A stretch of DNA of 34,609 bases from an uncultured beta proteobacterium (GTDB taxonomy: Bacteria > Pseudomonadota > Gammaproteobacteria > Burkholderiales > Rhodocyclaceae): positions 1 through 34,609 of the forward strand of contig CAIXSK010000005.1 in NCBI GenBank assembly GCA_903922075.1. Reading direction: 5' to 3'. This document shows, in pieces, positions 8,302-15,928 of this stretch. The first letter of the stretch is position 1. Each line of letters begins with the position of its first letter. Below the pieces are notes generated by a model that saw nothing but the letters and a program-made list of their open reading frames with translations, had not been told where the DNA came from and searched no databases. The position numbers were made by a program, and so were the translations under genes.

Positions 8302-8380
8302 CAGCCTGCAACACCCGTAAGCTGCGGGGCGATCCCGACAAGCGTTGCCGCTGCGTAGCGAGCACCGAAAACCGGGCCCC

Positions 8381-8411
8381 GCCGGAACAACGGGCTAGCC
8401 GCTGTTCCGGC
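8381..8411. other. Strong hairpin between binding-protein and cytochrome b561 genes
   Basis: Perfect 9-bp arms GCCGGAACA and TGTTCCGGC around a 13-nt loop. Without a following T-run on the minus strand it is more likely an mRNA processing or stabilising hairpin than an intrinsic terminator. Confidence 0.4.
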
Positions 8412-8457
8412 AGAGATCGCCGGTTTTTCCATAACCCCAACCGGAGGCAAACTCATT

Positions 8458-9303
8458 TCAGGCGGGGGAATAGGTGATGCCATGCCGCTTGAAGATGGCG
8501 GCGACGGTGCCGTCCTCCTTCAAATGGGCAAGAACCTCGCCAATGGCGTGAGCCAGTTCCATTTCCTCGGCCTTGACCGCCATGCCAACCGGCCAGCTAT
8601 CAACCTTGAGCTCGGCAAATTTCTGATCGTCGAGCACGATTCTGGACTGCCCCTTGAGCGCGGCTTCGAGTTCGGCACGGGGTGCCAAAACTGCGGAGAT
8701 CGATCCGTCGACCAAGGCTTTGGCGGCTTCGGCAATCGTCTTGAAATGCACGACGTTTTCACGCAGGCGGCCGTTCATGGCCGAGAGCAGGAAAGCATCG
8801 GGCAGGGTTGCAATTTCGACCCCTACCTTTTCGCGCGTAAAAACCTCGAGAGCAACGACTGCCGAGCCCGACAGCGGATTCGGGATCCGCTCCGGATTGC
8901 GTGCCAGTGCCAGCGTTTCGCGATGATAGGGTCCGAAGATACGAACCTTGTCATTGGTCTTGGCCAGATGCTGATCGACCGGCACGTGCATCATCACATC
9001 GGCTGGCTGAGTACCCAGGTAATGGCCCTTCCAGACCATGTTACGCAGGTCATCATTCATGTCCTCGTCGGCATTGAAGCCGACGACTTCTGGAACCAGC
9101 CCGAGCTTCTCGGCAATGGCGCGTCCGATATCGGCGTCGATGCCCTTGCCTTCACTCGAATAAGGCAGGAAGTTGTTATAGACCGCAATGCGCAGGCGCC
9201 CGCGCTTGCGGACAGACTCCGAAATCTCTGCGGCGGCCGGCAGCGCGGCTGCCATCGGCAACGCAGCCAGCGCCTTCAACCAGAAACGGCGATTACTCTT
9301 CAT
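8458..9303 (-). CDS. XoxJ/MoxJ-like quinoprotein-associated periplasmic binding protein
   Basis: A 281-residue family-3-type solute-binding fold. The export signal (RRFWLKALAALPMAAALPAAA) ends near residue 23. The body opens with RKRGRLRIAVYNNFLPYS and contains GIDADIGRAIAEKLGL, typical of the quinoprotein-dehydrogenase-associated binding proteins. These are thought to help assemble or activate the dehydrogenase rather than feed an ABC transporter; no permease or ATPase gene is nearby. The ATG at 9303 lies inside the end of pedF (11-bp overlap), which implies translational coupling; an upstream TTG at 9315 is less likely. Confidence 0.85.
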   Translation of the reverse strand: MKSNRRFWLKALAALPMAAALPAAAEISESVRKRGRLRIAVYNNFLPYSSEGKGIDADIGRAIAEKLGLVPEVVGFNADEDMNDDLRNMVWKGHYLGTQPADVMMHVPVDQHLAKTNDKVRIFGPYHRETLALARNPERIPNPLSGSAVVALEVFTREKVGVEIATLPDAFLLSAMNGRLRENVVHFKTIAEAAKALVDGSISAVLAPRAELEAALKGQSRIVLDDQKFAELKVDSWPVGMAVKAEEMELAHAIGEVLAHLKEDGTVAAIFKRHGITYSPA

Positions 9304-9721
9304 GTACGGTTTCAATATAGGAACGGATAGCCCACATGGCTTCCTGGCTCAAAGTATGTTCGAACGGAGGCATGTACACACGGCCATCACGAACCGAACC
9401 CTTGCGGATACGCTGCATGAAGATTTCGTCGCCATCATCGCCCAGCGGCAGATAGCGCAGATCGGGGGCGATACCGCCGGAGATGGCTTCCAGGCCATGG
9501 CAGCGGGCGCAGTTCTGGTTGTAGGCAGAACTGCCGATACGAATCGCAGTCTTATCCTTACGGTAAGGATTGCTCTTCAGAAAATCTGCACCCAGGTTCT
9601 TCAGGCCCGTGGTGTCGACAGCTTGCGGCGTCACATCACCGTGAGCAAAAACCTGCGGAGCGGCCACGCTGATGAAAAGAGCTGCCGCAACAGCACCGAG
9701 GTGTCGGAAGGGATGTTTCAC
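9293..9721 (-). CDS. pedF: Cytochrome c-550 PedF
   Basis: Periplasmic c-type cytochrome of 142 residues, taken as the electron acceptor of PQQ alcohol dehydrogenase. The signal peptide ends at about residue 26 (APQVFAHG). CARCH is at residues 71-75, with downstream GIAPDLRYLP and the axial Met in RVYMPPFEH. The start is GTG at 9721, supported by AAAGGAGA eight bases upstream. It is first in the operon with the XoxJ-like gene and cytochrome b561. A near-perfect sigma-54 promoter lies just upstream, so expression should need the activator encoded divergently at 9983. Confidence 0.9.
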   Translation of the reverse strand: MKHPFRHLGAVAAALFISVAAPQVFAHGDVTPQAVDTTGLKNLGADFLKSNPYRKDKTAIRIGSSAYNQNCARCHGLEAISGGIAPDLRYLPLGDDGDEIFMQRIRKGSVRDGRVYMPPFEHTLSQEAMWAIRSYIETVHEE

Positions 9722-9768
9722 AATGTCTCCTTTGATAGGTAAGGGTTGCTACTAAGCCTGCACTGCAC

Positions 9769-9784
9769 TGCAAGCGTTGTGCCA
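9769..9784 (-). promoter_or_regulatory. Sigma-54 promoter of the pedF operon
   Basis: The minus strand reads TGGCACAACGCTTGCA. This matches TGGCACG-N4-TTGCA at every position except the seventh. The predicted start is near 9758, giving a leader of about 37 nt before the GTG at 9721. The adjacent divergent gene encodes a sigma-54 activator. Confidence 0.9.
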
Positions 9785-9922
9785 GGTAAGCCTGACAGAG
9801 TATCAAAACAATTTCCGGAAAGCCATTTGAGCATAGAGTGAAAAACGCAATAGATCCGCGACCAGTTGACGTAAGTCGTTTTGGCCAAAAAACAGGTGCT
9901 GCTTGCTCCATTGCTTCCAAAA

Positions 9923-9934
9923 AGCACATGTGCT
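9923..9934. promoter_or_regulatory. 12-bp palindrome, candidate upstream activator site
   Basis: AGCACATGTGCT is a perfect palindrome about 140-150 bp upstream of the pedF sigma-54 promoter and just before the activator gene. Position and symmetry fit an enhancer site for the dimeric Fis-type activator. No second copy was confirmed. Confidence 0.35.
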
Positions 9935-9982
9935 ACGTTATGGAACACTAGAACAAACATAATGATTCATTCTGGAGGAGAG

Positions 9983-11968
9983 ATGGGTAGTCTGCAAATT
10001 TTGGCCGATGCTCATGGTCAGCGACTGGAACAGGCCCGACAGCTGTTTTTTGATCAAGGCGCCTTGCCGGAAGGCTTGGTCGATCCCTTGATCATCCGCT
10101 CGTGGGAACGTTGCCGTCGACTTGGTCTGACGGGGACGACCATGATGCCCGAAACGGATGTGCTGAGCGCTCCTTCCTTGAAGACCGAGCAGGAGCGCAG
10201 CCACTTCCTGCTCTCGCAGGGGCGTCCGATCCTGGAACACATCTACGACCAGATCCGCGAATCGGGGAGCATGGTCATTCTGGCCAACGCCAACGGATTG
10301 TTGCTGGAAACAGTCGGCGATCCGGACTTCGTCGATCGCGCCGACCGCGTCGCACTGTCGGCGGGCGCCTCGTGGGACGAAACCCTGCGCGGCACCAATG
10401 CCATCGGCACTGCCTTGTCGGAAGAAGCTCCGGTTGCCGTTCTCGGTGGCGAACACTTCCTCGAATACAACAGCTTCCTGACCTGTTGCGCCAGTCCGAT
10501 CGTCGGGCCGGACGGAAGGCTGATCGGCGTTCTCGACATCTCCGGGGACTACCGTAGCCAGCAACGGCACACGCTTGGACTGGTTCGCCTGTCCGCACTC
10601 ATTATCGAGAAGCGCCTTTTCGAATCGACCCATGCCCGGGAAATTCTTGTCTGCTTCCACCGGCGTGCCGACTACCTCGGCAGCCCGAAGGAAGGCATGG
10701 CTGCCGTTTCCCCGGACGGTCAGGTGCTGGCGATCAACACCGCTGGTCTCGAAATTCTCGGCATCCGGCAAGTCGATGCCGTGCGCCGCGACTTCTCGAT
10801 TGTCTTCGAAAGCACGCTGTCCGCCCTGGTCGATCGCCTGCGCCACACTCCGCTGGGTAGCTGCGAAATCAATGTCAACGGTCGTCCGGTCCATCTCCAG
10901 CTACGCGGACAATTGCCCCCGCTGACGCTGGCCGGCCGGGTTTTTGACGACACGCCAGCGGCACGCCCGCCGGTCCGCCGCGCCGAACCGTCCGGGCATA
11001 GCGGCCTGACCCTGGACACCCTGAATACCGGCGATGCCCGCTTGCAGGCAGCCATCGACCGCGCCCGCCGCATCCTCGGCCGCGACATCCCGATCCTGAT
11101 TCAGGGCGAGTCGGGTGCCGGCAAGGAAATGTTCGCCAAGGCCTTCCATAACAGCGGGCCGCGCCAGGGTTTACCGTTCGTGGCGCTCAACTGCGCGTCG
11201 ATTCCGGAAACCCTGATCGAATCCGAACTGTTCGGCTACCAGGGCGGGGCCTTTACCGGCGCCCGCAAGGAAGGCGCCCCCGGCAAGATCCAGCAGGCCC
11301 ATGGCGGCACGCTGTTCCTCGATGAAATCGGCGACATGCCGCTCAATCTCCAGGCCCGCCTGCTGCGCGTGCTGCAGGAACGCTGTGTAACGCCGCTGGG
11401 CAGCACGCGGGCGATCCAGGTCGATATTTCCCTGGTCTGTGCCACCCACCGCAAGCTGCGCGAGGAAGTCGCCCGCGGCACCTTCCGCGAAGACCTTTAC
11501 TATCGTCTCAATGGCCTGAGCGTAACGCTCCCGCCCTTGCGCGACCGTACCGACATCCGCGCCATGGTCTCCAAGCTGGCCGCCTCCGAAGCTGCCTCCC
11601 GGGGTGAAGCCGTCAAATTCTCCGAAGGCGCCCTGCAAGCCATCGAAAACTACGGCTGGCCGGGCAACATCCGCCAGCTGTTCAATGTCATCCGGGTTGC
11701 CATCGCCCTGCTTGACGACAATGAAACGACGATTACGGAAACCCATTTGCCCGAAGAGTTGTTCGAGGTGATGCCGGTGGCCGCGGGCAATGCGCCGGCC
11801 TTCGACCCGTGGGCCGCAGCACCGCTGGAAGGCGCCAGCAGCCTTGACGAGATCAGCCGTCAGGCCGCCTTGCGCACCCTCGAAGCAGCGGGCGGAAATA
11901 TCTCGGCGGCCGCCCGCCAACTCGGCATCAGCCGCAATACGCTATACCGCAAGCTCGGCCGAATGTAA
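9983..11968 (+). CDS. Sigma-54-dependent activator, AcoR/Fis family
   Basis: A 661-residue enhancer-binding protein. The N-terminal half is a GAF-type sensor (about 75-205: ANANGLLLETVGD, GTNAIGTAL, CCASPIVGPDGRLIGVLDISG) followed by a PAS-like part. The AAA+ domain has Walker A GESGAGKE from residue 375, the sigma-54 contact loop GAFTGA at 422-427 and Walker B LFLDEIGDM. A Fis-type helix-turn-helix closes the protein (ISAAARQLGISRNTLYRKL). The ATG at 9983 is chosen for the GGAGGAG five bases upstream; the frame also runs 34 codons further upstream. It is divergent from pedF and probably senses alcohols, aldehydes or a related metabolite and switches on both sigma-54 promoters here (inference). 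Confidence 0.93.
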   Translation: MGSLQILADAHGQRLEQARQLFFDQGALPEGLVDPLIIRSWERCRRLGLTGTTMMPETDVLSAPSLKTEQERSHFLLSQGRPILEHIYDQIRESGSMVILANANGLLLETVGDPDFVDRADRVALSAGASWDETLRGTNAIGTALSEEAPVAVLGGEHFLEYNSFLTCCASPIVGPDGRLIGVLDISGDYRSQQRHTLGLVRLSALIIEKRLFESTHAREILVCFHRRADYLGSPKEGMAAVSPDGQVLAINTAGLEILGIRQVDAVRRDFSIVFESTLSALVDRLRHTPLGSCEINVNGRPVHLQLRGQLPPLTLAGRVFDDTPAARPPVRRAEPSGHSGLTLDTLNTGDARLQAAIDRARRILGRDIPILIQGESGAGKEMFAKAFHNSGPRQGLPFVALNCASIPETLIESELFGYQGGAFTGARKEGAPGKIQQAHGGTLFLDEIGDMPLNLQARLLRVLQERCVTPLGSTRAIQVDISLVCATHRKLREEVARGTFREDLYYRLNGLSVTLPPLRDRTDIRAMVSKLAASEAASRGEAVKFSEGALQAIENYGWPGNIRQLFNVIRVAIALLDDNETTITETHLPEELFEVMPVAAGNAPAFDPWAAAPLEGASSLDEISRQAALRTLEAAGGNISAAARQLGISRNTLYRKLGRM

Positions 11969-11974
11969 GTTGCC

Positions 11975-12001
11975 CTACCATCACGCCATCCGGGATGGTA
12001 G
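11975..12001. terminator. Hairpin between convergent genes
   Basis: Arms CTACCATC and GATGGTAG sit between the stops of the activator and sirB2-like genes. No T-run follows, so it is only a weak terminator candidate. Confidence 0.35.
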
Positions 12002-12013
12002 AACCCGTCTGCC

Positions 12014-12394
12014 TCAGAACAGGATCGTCGGGTTGCGGCTGAGCGCCACCCCGACGATGTAGGCATAGGCCAGCAAGGCCAGACAGAAATAGCGCAGACG
12101 GATCGTCCGGGTCCGGGCGCGTTTCAGCGCCATCATACCGAGCAGTATGTAGGCAAGCAGGCCAAACAGCTTGGCCGTCAGCCAGCCGTTCACAAACGGG
12201 TACTGGCCGCTCATCCAGGCCATGCTCAGTGCGCTGCCGAGCAGCAGGGTGTCGACAAGGTGGGGCAGTATCCGCGTCAATCGATGCTGGCGCAGCGGCG
12301 ATTCGACCAGCATCCACGCCCCGCGCAGGCAAAACCCGAGGCCGCTGAGGACGACGCAGGTGACGTGCAGGTGCTTGAGAGCGAGGTAACTCAA
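12014..12394 (-). CDS. SirB2 family membrane protein
   Basis: Small integral membrane protein (126 residues, about four hydrophobic helices) of unknown molecular function. The start is TTG at 12394: it gives the family-typical N-terminus MSYLALKHLHV, and TTGA overlaps the stop of the upstream gene. A longer frame to 12577 runs through that gene and is rejected. It is last in an operon with the NnrS/CcoN-like protein, DUF2249 and hemerythrin, which suggests a role in O2/NO-related respiration (inference). Confidence 0.8.
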   Translation of the reverse strand: MSYLALKHLHVTCVVLSGLGFCLRGAWMLVESPLRQHRLTRILPHLVDTLLLGSALSMAWMSGQYPFVNGWLTAKLFGLLAYILLGMMALKRARTRTIRLRYFCLALLAYAYIVGVALSRNPTILF

Positions 12395-13689
12395 AGCACC
12401 GCCAGCTTGTTGAGGATATCGGCCCGATACCGCCCGTAGCGACGGAAGGCGCACCACAGGTTCAACCATAACCAGCCGTTGGCGGCCGCAAACGCCAATC
12501 CGGCCGGCACCGCCAGCCAGCGCGGGAACAGCACGGCGGCGAGCAGCAGGCCGAGTGCGCCGGCATAGGCCAGCCACTGCCGGTTGGCCTCGGCATCAGC
12601 CAGAATCTTGTTCATGGCGGGCGCCGGCAGCTTGGCCTGTCCGCAACTCTGCAGATGCAGCCAGGCCAGGAAGGGAACGATCTTGTAAATCATGCCGGCA
12701 ATGAACGGCAAATAACCGCCGGCCACCAGTGATATGCCGAAAAACAGCGTCCAGCCGTCGATCTCGGCGGCGGCGGGCCACAATGCTACGGTCGAGAGCA
12801 AAAAAAGGGCAAAAATACTAAACGACAAACCGAGCTGCCAGTAGCGATAGGTCGCGTCCGCCCGCGCCCGACGACGCCCGCCCTGCAGGCGCAAGGTCAG
12901 GCCGGCAAAGGCGATGCCGGCGACGGCGGCGACCAGCTGGCTGAGGCGGACGAGCCAGGGCCAATCAACCAGCAGGGCGATACTCCACAGCAGCAGCATG
13001 ACCAGCATGGCGACTGGAAACCACCAACTGGCACGGGACGGATAGCCCGGCGTCAGCTGGAACATCGGGACGACGACGTAGGCGATGGCGGCTAGCAACA
13101 CACCGGCCCAACCGCCCAGGCCCCAGCCAGCATGCAGGTCGGCCAGCGCCGGCAGCGGTAGGGCCCAGCCATAGGCCAGCGCCAGCGCCATGACAATGCC
13201 GATGCCGACGACAGTGGCCAGACCGAGGAGCGCCAGCTTGAGACCGCGAATGGTCGGGCTGGTCGACGGTACGCCGATCAGCGCGCGCACCGTTGCCACC
13301 AGAAAAAAGACAACCGTCAGCCCCAACAGCAAGGCGGCGCCAGTGAGCAGCGGCGGGTTGCCCAGGTAAAGCCCGGAAGCCAGCAGCAGCGCCCCGAGCG
13401 AAAGACCGGGGTGAACGATTCTGGCGACCCTGAGCGGATGCTGTAAATTGGCCCCGGTAACGACCGGGAGGATCTGGATCAGCGCCCCCAGCATGGCCTG
13501 CATCATGAAGCCGACGGTCAGCAGATGCGTTGCCGCCAGCGCCCCCGGCGTCCACCGCGAAGCGAAGATATCCGCCCCCTCGAAGGCGACCAGCAAGCCA
13601 GCCAGAACGGCAAACAGCGGCGCGGTCAGGAAAAAACGCAGCGGGGCCGCGAAGGGCGGTGCGTTTTCGAAGGCCATCAGTGCTTGCAT
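12391..13689 (-). CDS. Polytopic membrane protein, NnrS/CcoN-like
   Basis: 432 residues and about twelve hydrophobic helices. His residues inside or at the ends of helices (AATHLLTVGFMMQAMLGALI, ARIVHPGLSLG, DLHAGWGLGGW) recall heme-copper-related NnrS-type proteins that go with nitric oxide response and microaerobic respiration. Exact function is unknown. Spacing is 10 bp after the DUF2249 gene and there is a 4-bp overlap with sirB2, so one operon is likely. A 36-bp dispersed motif (12782-12817) lies antisense inside the gene and encodes part of a hydrophobic helix, IFALFLLSTVAL. The start could also be the ATG at 13677. Confidence 0.75.
   Translation of the reverse strand: MQALMAFENAPPFAAPLRFFLTAPLFAVLAGLLVAFEGADIFASRWTPGALAATHLLTVGFMMQAMLGALIQILPVVTGANLQHPLRVARIVHPGLSLGALLLASGLYLGNPPLLTGAALLLGLTVVFFLVATVRALIGVPSTSPTIRGLKLALLGLATVVGIGIVMALALAYGWALPLPALADLHAGWGLGGWAGVLLAAIAYVVVPMFQLTPGYPSRASWWFPVAMLVMLLLWSIALLVDWPWLVRLSQLVAAVAGIAFAGLTLRLQGGRRRARADATYRYWQLGLSFSIFALFLLSTVALWPAAAEIDGWTLFFGISLVAGGYLPFIAGMIYKIVPFLAWLHLQSCGQAKLPAPAMNKILADAEANRQWLAYAGALGLLLAAVLFPRWLAVPAGLAFAAANGWLWLNLWCAFRRYGRYRADILNKLAVL
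12782..12817 (+). repeat. 36-bp dispersed motif, copy F (antisense inside a membrane-protein gene)
   Basis: Starts AATGCTACGGTCG; A-tracts fall at motif positions 19-25 and 30-34, with no indel relative to copies B, C, D and E. Positions 14-18 differ (AGAGC). It runs opposite to the host gene, where it encodes hydrophobic residues. Confidence 0.85.
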
Positions 13690-13699
13690 GGCCTGGCGT

Positions 13700-13927
13700 T
13701 CAGCGCGAGATCAGGATTTCGAAAGTACCGTCGGCCTGCAATTCGACTTCGTAGTCGTGCCCGTTCTGGCGCAATACCTTGTACAGCGGATGCGGCTCGC
13801 GGAACAGCAGCAGCAGCATCTTTTCCCCTTCTTTCAGGGTATCGAGCATTTCCATGGTCGCGACAAAGGGGCCGGGTGGCTCCATGTAGCGGGCGTCGAG
13901 GACATGCGGGGTTTTCGGATGAGTCAT
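13700..13927 (-). CDS. DUF2249 domain protein
   Basis: A 75-residue cytoplasmic protein. The family signature runs from VLDARYMEPPGPF to EILISR, with a central LFREPHPLYKVLRQNG. DUF2249 proteins accompany hemerythrins and nitric-oxide-related genes; the molecular role is not established. The ATG at 13927 overlaps the hemerythrin stop (ATGA), so the two are co-translated. Confidence 0.85.
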   Translation of the reverse strand: MTHPKTPHVLDARYMEPPGPFVATMEMLDTLKEGEKMLLLLFREPHPLYKVLRQNGHDYEVELQADGTFEILISR

Positions 13928-14370
13928 GCTTCGCAGAGCTCCGTTTCCAGGCGCTCGAGCAGCGGCGCAAGTTCGGTGGAGAGATGCTGGTCGCACATCG
14001 GGTAGAGGATGTTCTCCTCCTTCATGTTGTGCTGCTGCATCATGATCAGCAGGGTATCGGCAATCCCGAGATACTCCTCGGAATCACCGGATTTCAGGGC
14101 ATCGGCGGCGTCATTGAACAGCGTGCGCATCTGCTCGTGCTCCATCCGCATGACCTGGGTCGGACCCATGCTCATGCCGGTCTTCGCTTCGAAAGACGGA
14201 AAAAGCGTCTTTTCCTCGCTGGCAAAATGCGCCAGGACGGCCGTCCTGAAATGCCCGAAAGCGGCCTGGGCCGCCTCCAGGTTGCCCTTGCCGATAGCCT
14301 GCTCGGCTTCGGCGAACAGATCGTCGCAACGGCGATGATCGTCGGTCATAAAACTGCGGATGGTGGTCAT
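13924..14370 (-). CDS. Hemerythrin-like (HHE) diiron protein
   Basis: A 148-residue four-helix protein. Likely iron ligands lie in DDHRRCDD, LAHFASEEKTLFPSFE, RMEHEQM and MMQQHNMKEENILYPMCD, the repeated H-HxxxE pattern of cation-binding hemerythrins. It probably binds O2 or NO, or repairs iron centres. It is the first gene of the DUF2249, NnrS/CcoN-like, SirB2 operon, and a perfect FNR/DNR-type box lies 56-69 bp upstream of its start. Confidence 0.92.
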   Translation of the reverse strand: MTTIRSFMTDDHRRCDDLFAEAEQAIGKGNLEAAQAAFGHFRTAVLAHFASEEKTLFPSFEAKTGMSMGPTQVMRMEHEQMRTLFNDAADALKSGDSEEYLGIADTLLIMMQQHNMKEENILYPMCDQHLSTELAPLLERLETELCEA

Positions 14371-14425
14371 TTTGGCTCACGAACAGGGGTTTGCCACATT
14401 CTCGACGCAGCCCACGGGGCACGCC

Positions 14426-14439
14426 TTGACCGCGGTCAA
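14426..14439. promoter_or_regulatory. FNR/DNR-type binding site
   Basis: TTGACCGCGGTCAA is a perfect palindrome matching TTGAC-N4-GTCAA. If centred at -41.5 it places a start near 14391, about 21 nt upstream of the hemerythrin gene, as expected for a class II activated promoter. This predicts induction at low O2 or by NO. Confidence 0.75.
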
Positions 14440-14450
14440 ATACCGGGCAA

Positions 14451-15191
14451 TCAGGCGGCGACGATACCCACTTGTAATTCGTCGAACCAGTTGATGAAGC
14501 GCTGGACGTCGGCGCCCTGATAGATCGCGCCGTGTTGCGGACAGAGCATGTCGATATCCATTTGGACGACGCGTTCGCACCAGCGCCGCTTGGCCTCGTT
14601 GGAGCCCATCCAGCGTTTGTGAAAACCCTCGGCATGGCGGATGTGGGCATCGAAATTCTCGACAAACAGGCCATCCGCGCCCGGCGGCAGCAAGGCCGCC
14701 CCGACATCGCCGGAAAACAGCACCTTGGCGATCTTGTCGTAGAGGTTGAAATTGCCCGACGAGTGCAGGTAGTGAGCCGGCACGGCGCGCAGGATCAGGC
14801 CATCGAGCGAGATATCGGCCCCCTCGTCGGGAATGGTCACGAAGGTTTGGGCGCTACCGCCGAAATGGGGAATGAACCCGCCCCACAGCCAGCTGACATA
14901 GCAGGGCATCTGCGGATTGAACTCCAGCCACAGCGCCAGCGAGGAACAGATGTCCGGATCCTGGTGCGAGGCGAAGATGCCGGCCAGTGCCGACGGGTCG
15001 AACTCCGCAGACAGCGCGGAAAAAACCGCCGGAAATATCTCGGCCCCACCCGGGTCGAGCAACAGCCCTTGCTCGCCGTGGGTAACCAGATACTCGTTGG
15101 TATCGATCAGAAAATTCGGCTTTTCAGGATCGCGAACGATGGCAACCCATTTGTGATTGCCTTCCTGAAAGATTGTCTTTGTCGTTTTCAC
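14451..15191 (-). CDS. ODP-type diiron metallo-beta-lactamase-fold protein (flavodiiron-like, no flavin domain)
   Basis: A 246-residue cytoplasmic protein. The diiron site is readable: SHQDPDIC (His76, Asp78, Asp80), AHYLHSSGNF (His143), FSGDVGA (Asp162) and CPQHGAIY. There is no flavodoxin or rubredoxin domain, as in ODP, the oxygen-binding diiron protein described as a chemotaxis O2 sensor in spirochaetes. The start is GTG at 15191, with GAGGAAGAGGG upstream. The neighbour upstream on the same strand is an orphan MCP-like protein, 27 bp away, which supports a sensory role (inference). Confidence 0.85.
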   Translation of the reverse strand: MKTTKTIFQEGNHKWVAIVRDPEKPNFLIDTNEYLVTHGEQGLLLDPGGAEIFPAVFSALSAEFDPSALAGIFASHQDPDICSSLALWLEFNPQMPCYVSWLWGGFIPHFGGSAQTFVTIPDEGADISLDGLILRAVPAHYLHSSGNFNLYDKIAKVLFSGDVGAALLPPGADGLFVENFDAHIRHAEGFHKRWMGSNEAKRRWCERVVQMDIDMLCPQHGAIYQGADVQRFINWFDELQVGIVAA

Positions 15192-15218
15192 GGGTCCCTC
15201 TTCCTCGATTTCCTATTC

Positions 15219-15842
15219 TCACTTGTCGGTAAAAAAGGCCGACCGACGCAAGGCTTCCAGCGAACCGCGAATTTCCTCGACGATCTCGTCGAACTCCCCC
15301 GAGACCTGGGCCAGCGGCACGGCGAAGGACTGCCCGTAGGCTGCCTCGATCTTGGCCGACTTGGCCAGCACGCCACCCAGTTCGACCATCTGGAAGGCAT
15401 CCTCCAGGGCACGCTTGAGCTGTTTGCGCAGGCTGAGCAGCCGTGCCGAGTGACGGTCGTTCTCAACCTCCCTGGCGGCCAGCACCTGGGAAATCCGAGC
15501 CGTCGGCGCCATCTCTACCGCCTGACGCAGCAGGCGGGTATGGCGGATATCCTGGAGCACCAGCGACACCTCGTTGACGCAGCCATGGATCAGACCGGTC
15601 AGCGACGACATGCAGTCGCGCAAGTCCTGCGAAAAAATACGCAGTTCGTTGGACAGCACGCCAAAGCCGCGCGCTGCGGTACCGGCCCGCTTGGCCAGGA
15701 AAATCGCATTGAGCGCCATGATGTTGATCTTGAACGCGACACCGACGACGGCCTTGATCTCCTCGTTGATGCGCACGATGCGCAAGAGGTCCACGCCGGC
15801 CTTCGAAGCGGTGGCGGATATCGTCGTCAGTGCAGTCGTCAT
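15219..15842 (-). CDS. Soluble MCP-like chemotaxis signalling protein
   Basis: 207 residues with no membrane segment. Residues about 38-75 (FKINIMALNAIFLAKRAG, GFGVLSNELRIFSQDL) resemble the hairpin tip of methyl-accepting chemotaxis receptors. The usual Glu/Arg contacts are partly changed (NAIFLAKRAG instead of NAAIEAARAG). The rest is predicted coiled coil. The ATG at 15842 is chosen because the longer frame runs into phaC. It could be a minimal receptor that reads the adjacent ODP diiron protein, or a non-chemotactic relative. Confidence 0.7.
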   Translation of the reverse strand: MTTALTTISATASKAGVDLLRIVRINEEIKAVVGVAFKINIMALNAIFLAKRAGTAARGFGVLSNELRIFSQDLRDCMSSLTGLIHGCVNEVSLVLQDIRHTRLLRQAVEMAPTARISQVLAAREVENDRHSARLLSLRKQLKRALEDAFQMVELGGVLAKSAKIEAAYGQSFAVPLAQVSGEFDEIVEEIRGSLEALRRSAFFTDK

Positions 15843-15928
15843 GGTGATCTCGGCGATCCTGTTCAGGCCAGCGGGCAATGTACCAATTTGCCGTCGAAAC
15901 GGCCAGCCGGCGGGCCAGTAAGCCGGCG

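Noticed and set aside
14377-14450. Short minus-strand peptide with ferredoxin-like CPVGC spacing near the FNR box
   Set aside because: Too short, no start or ribosome site of its own, overlaps the promoter region; the Cys spacing is likely chance.
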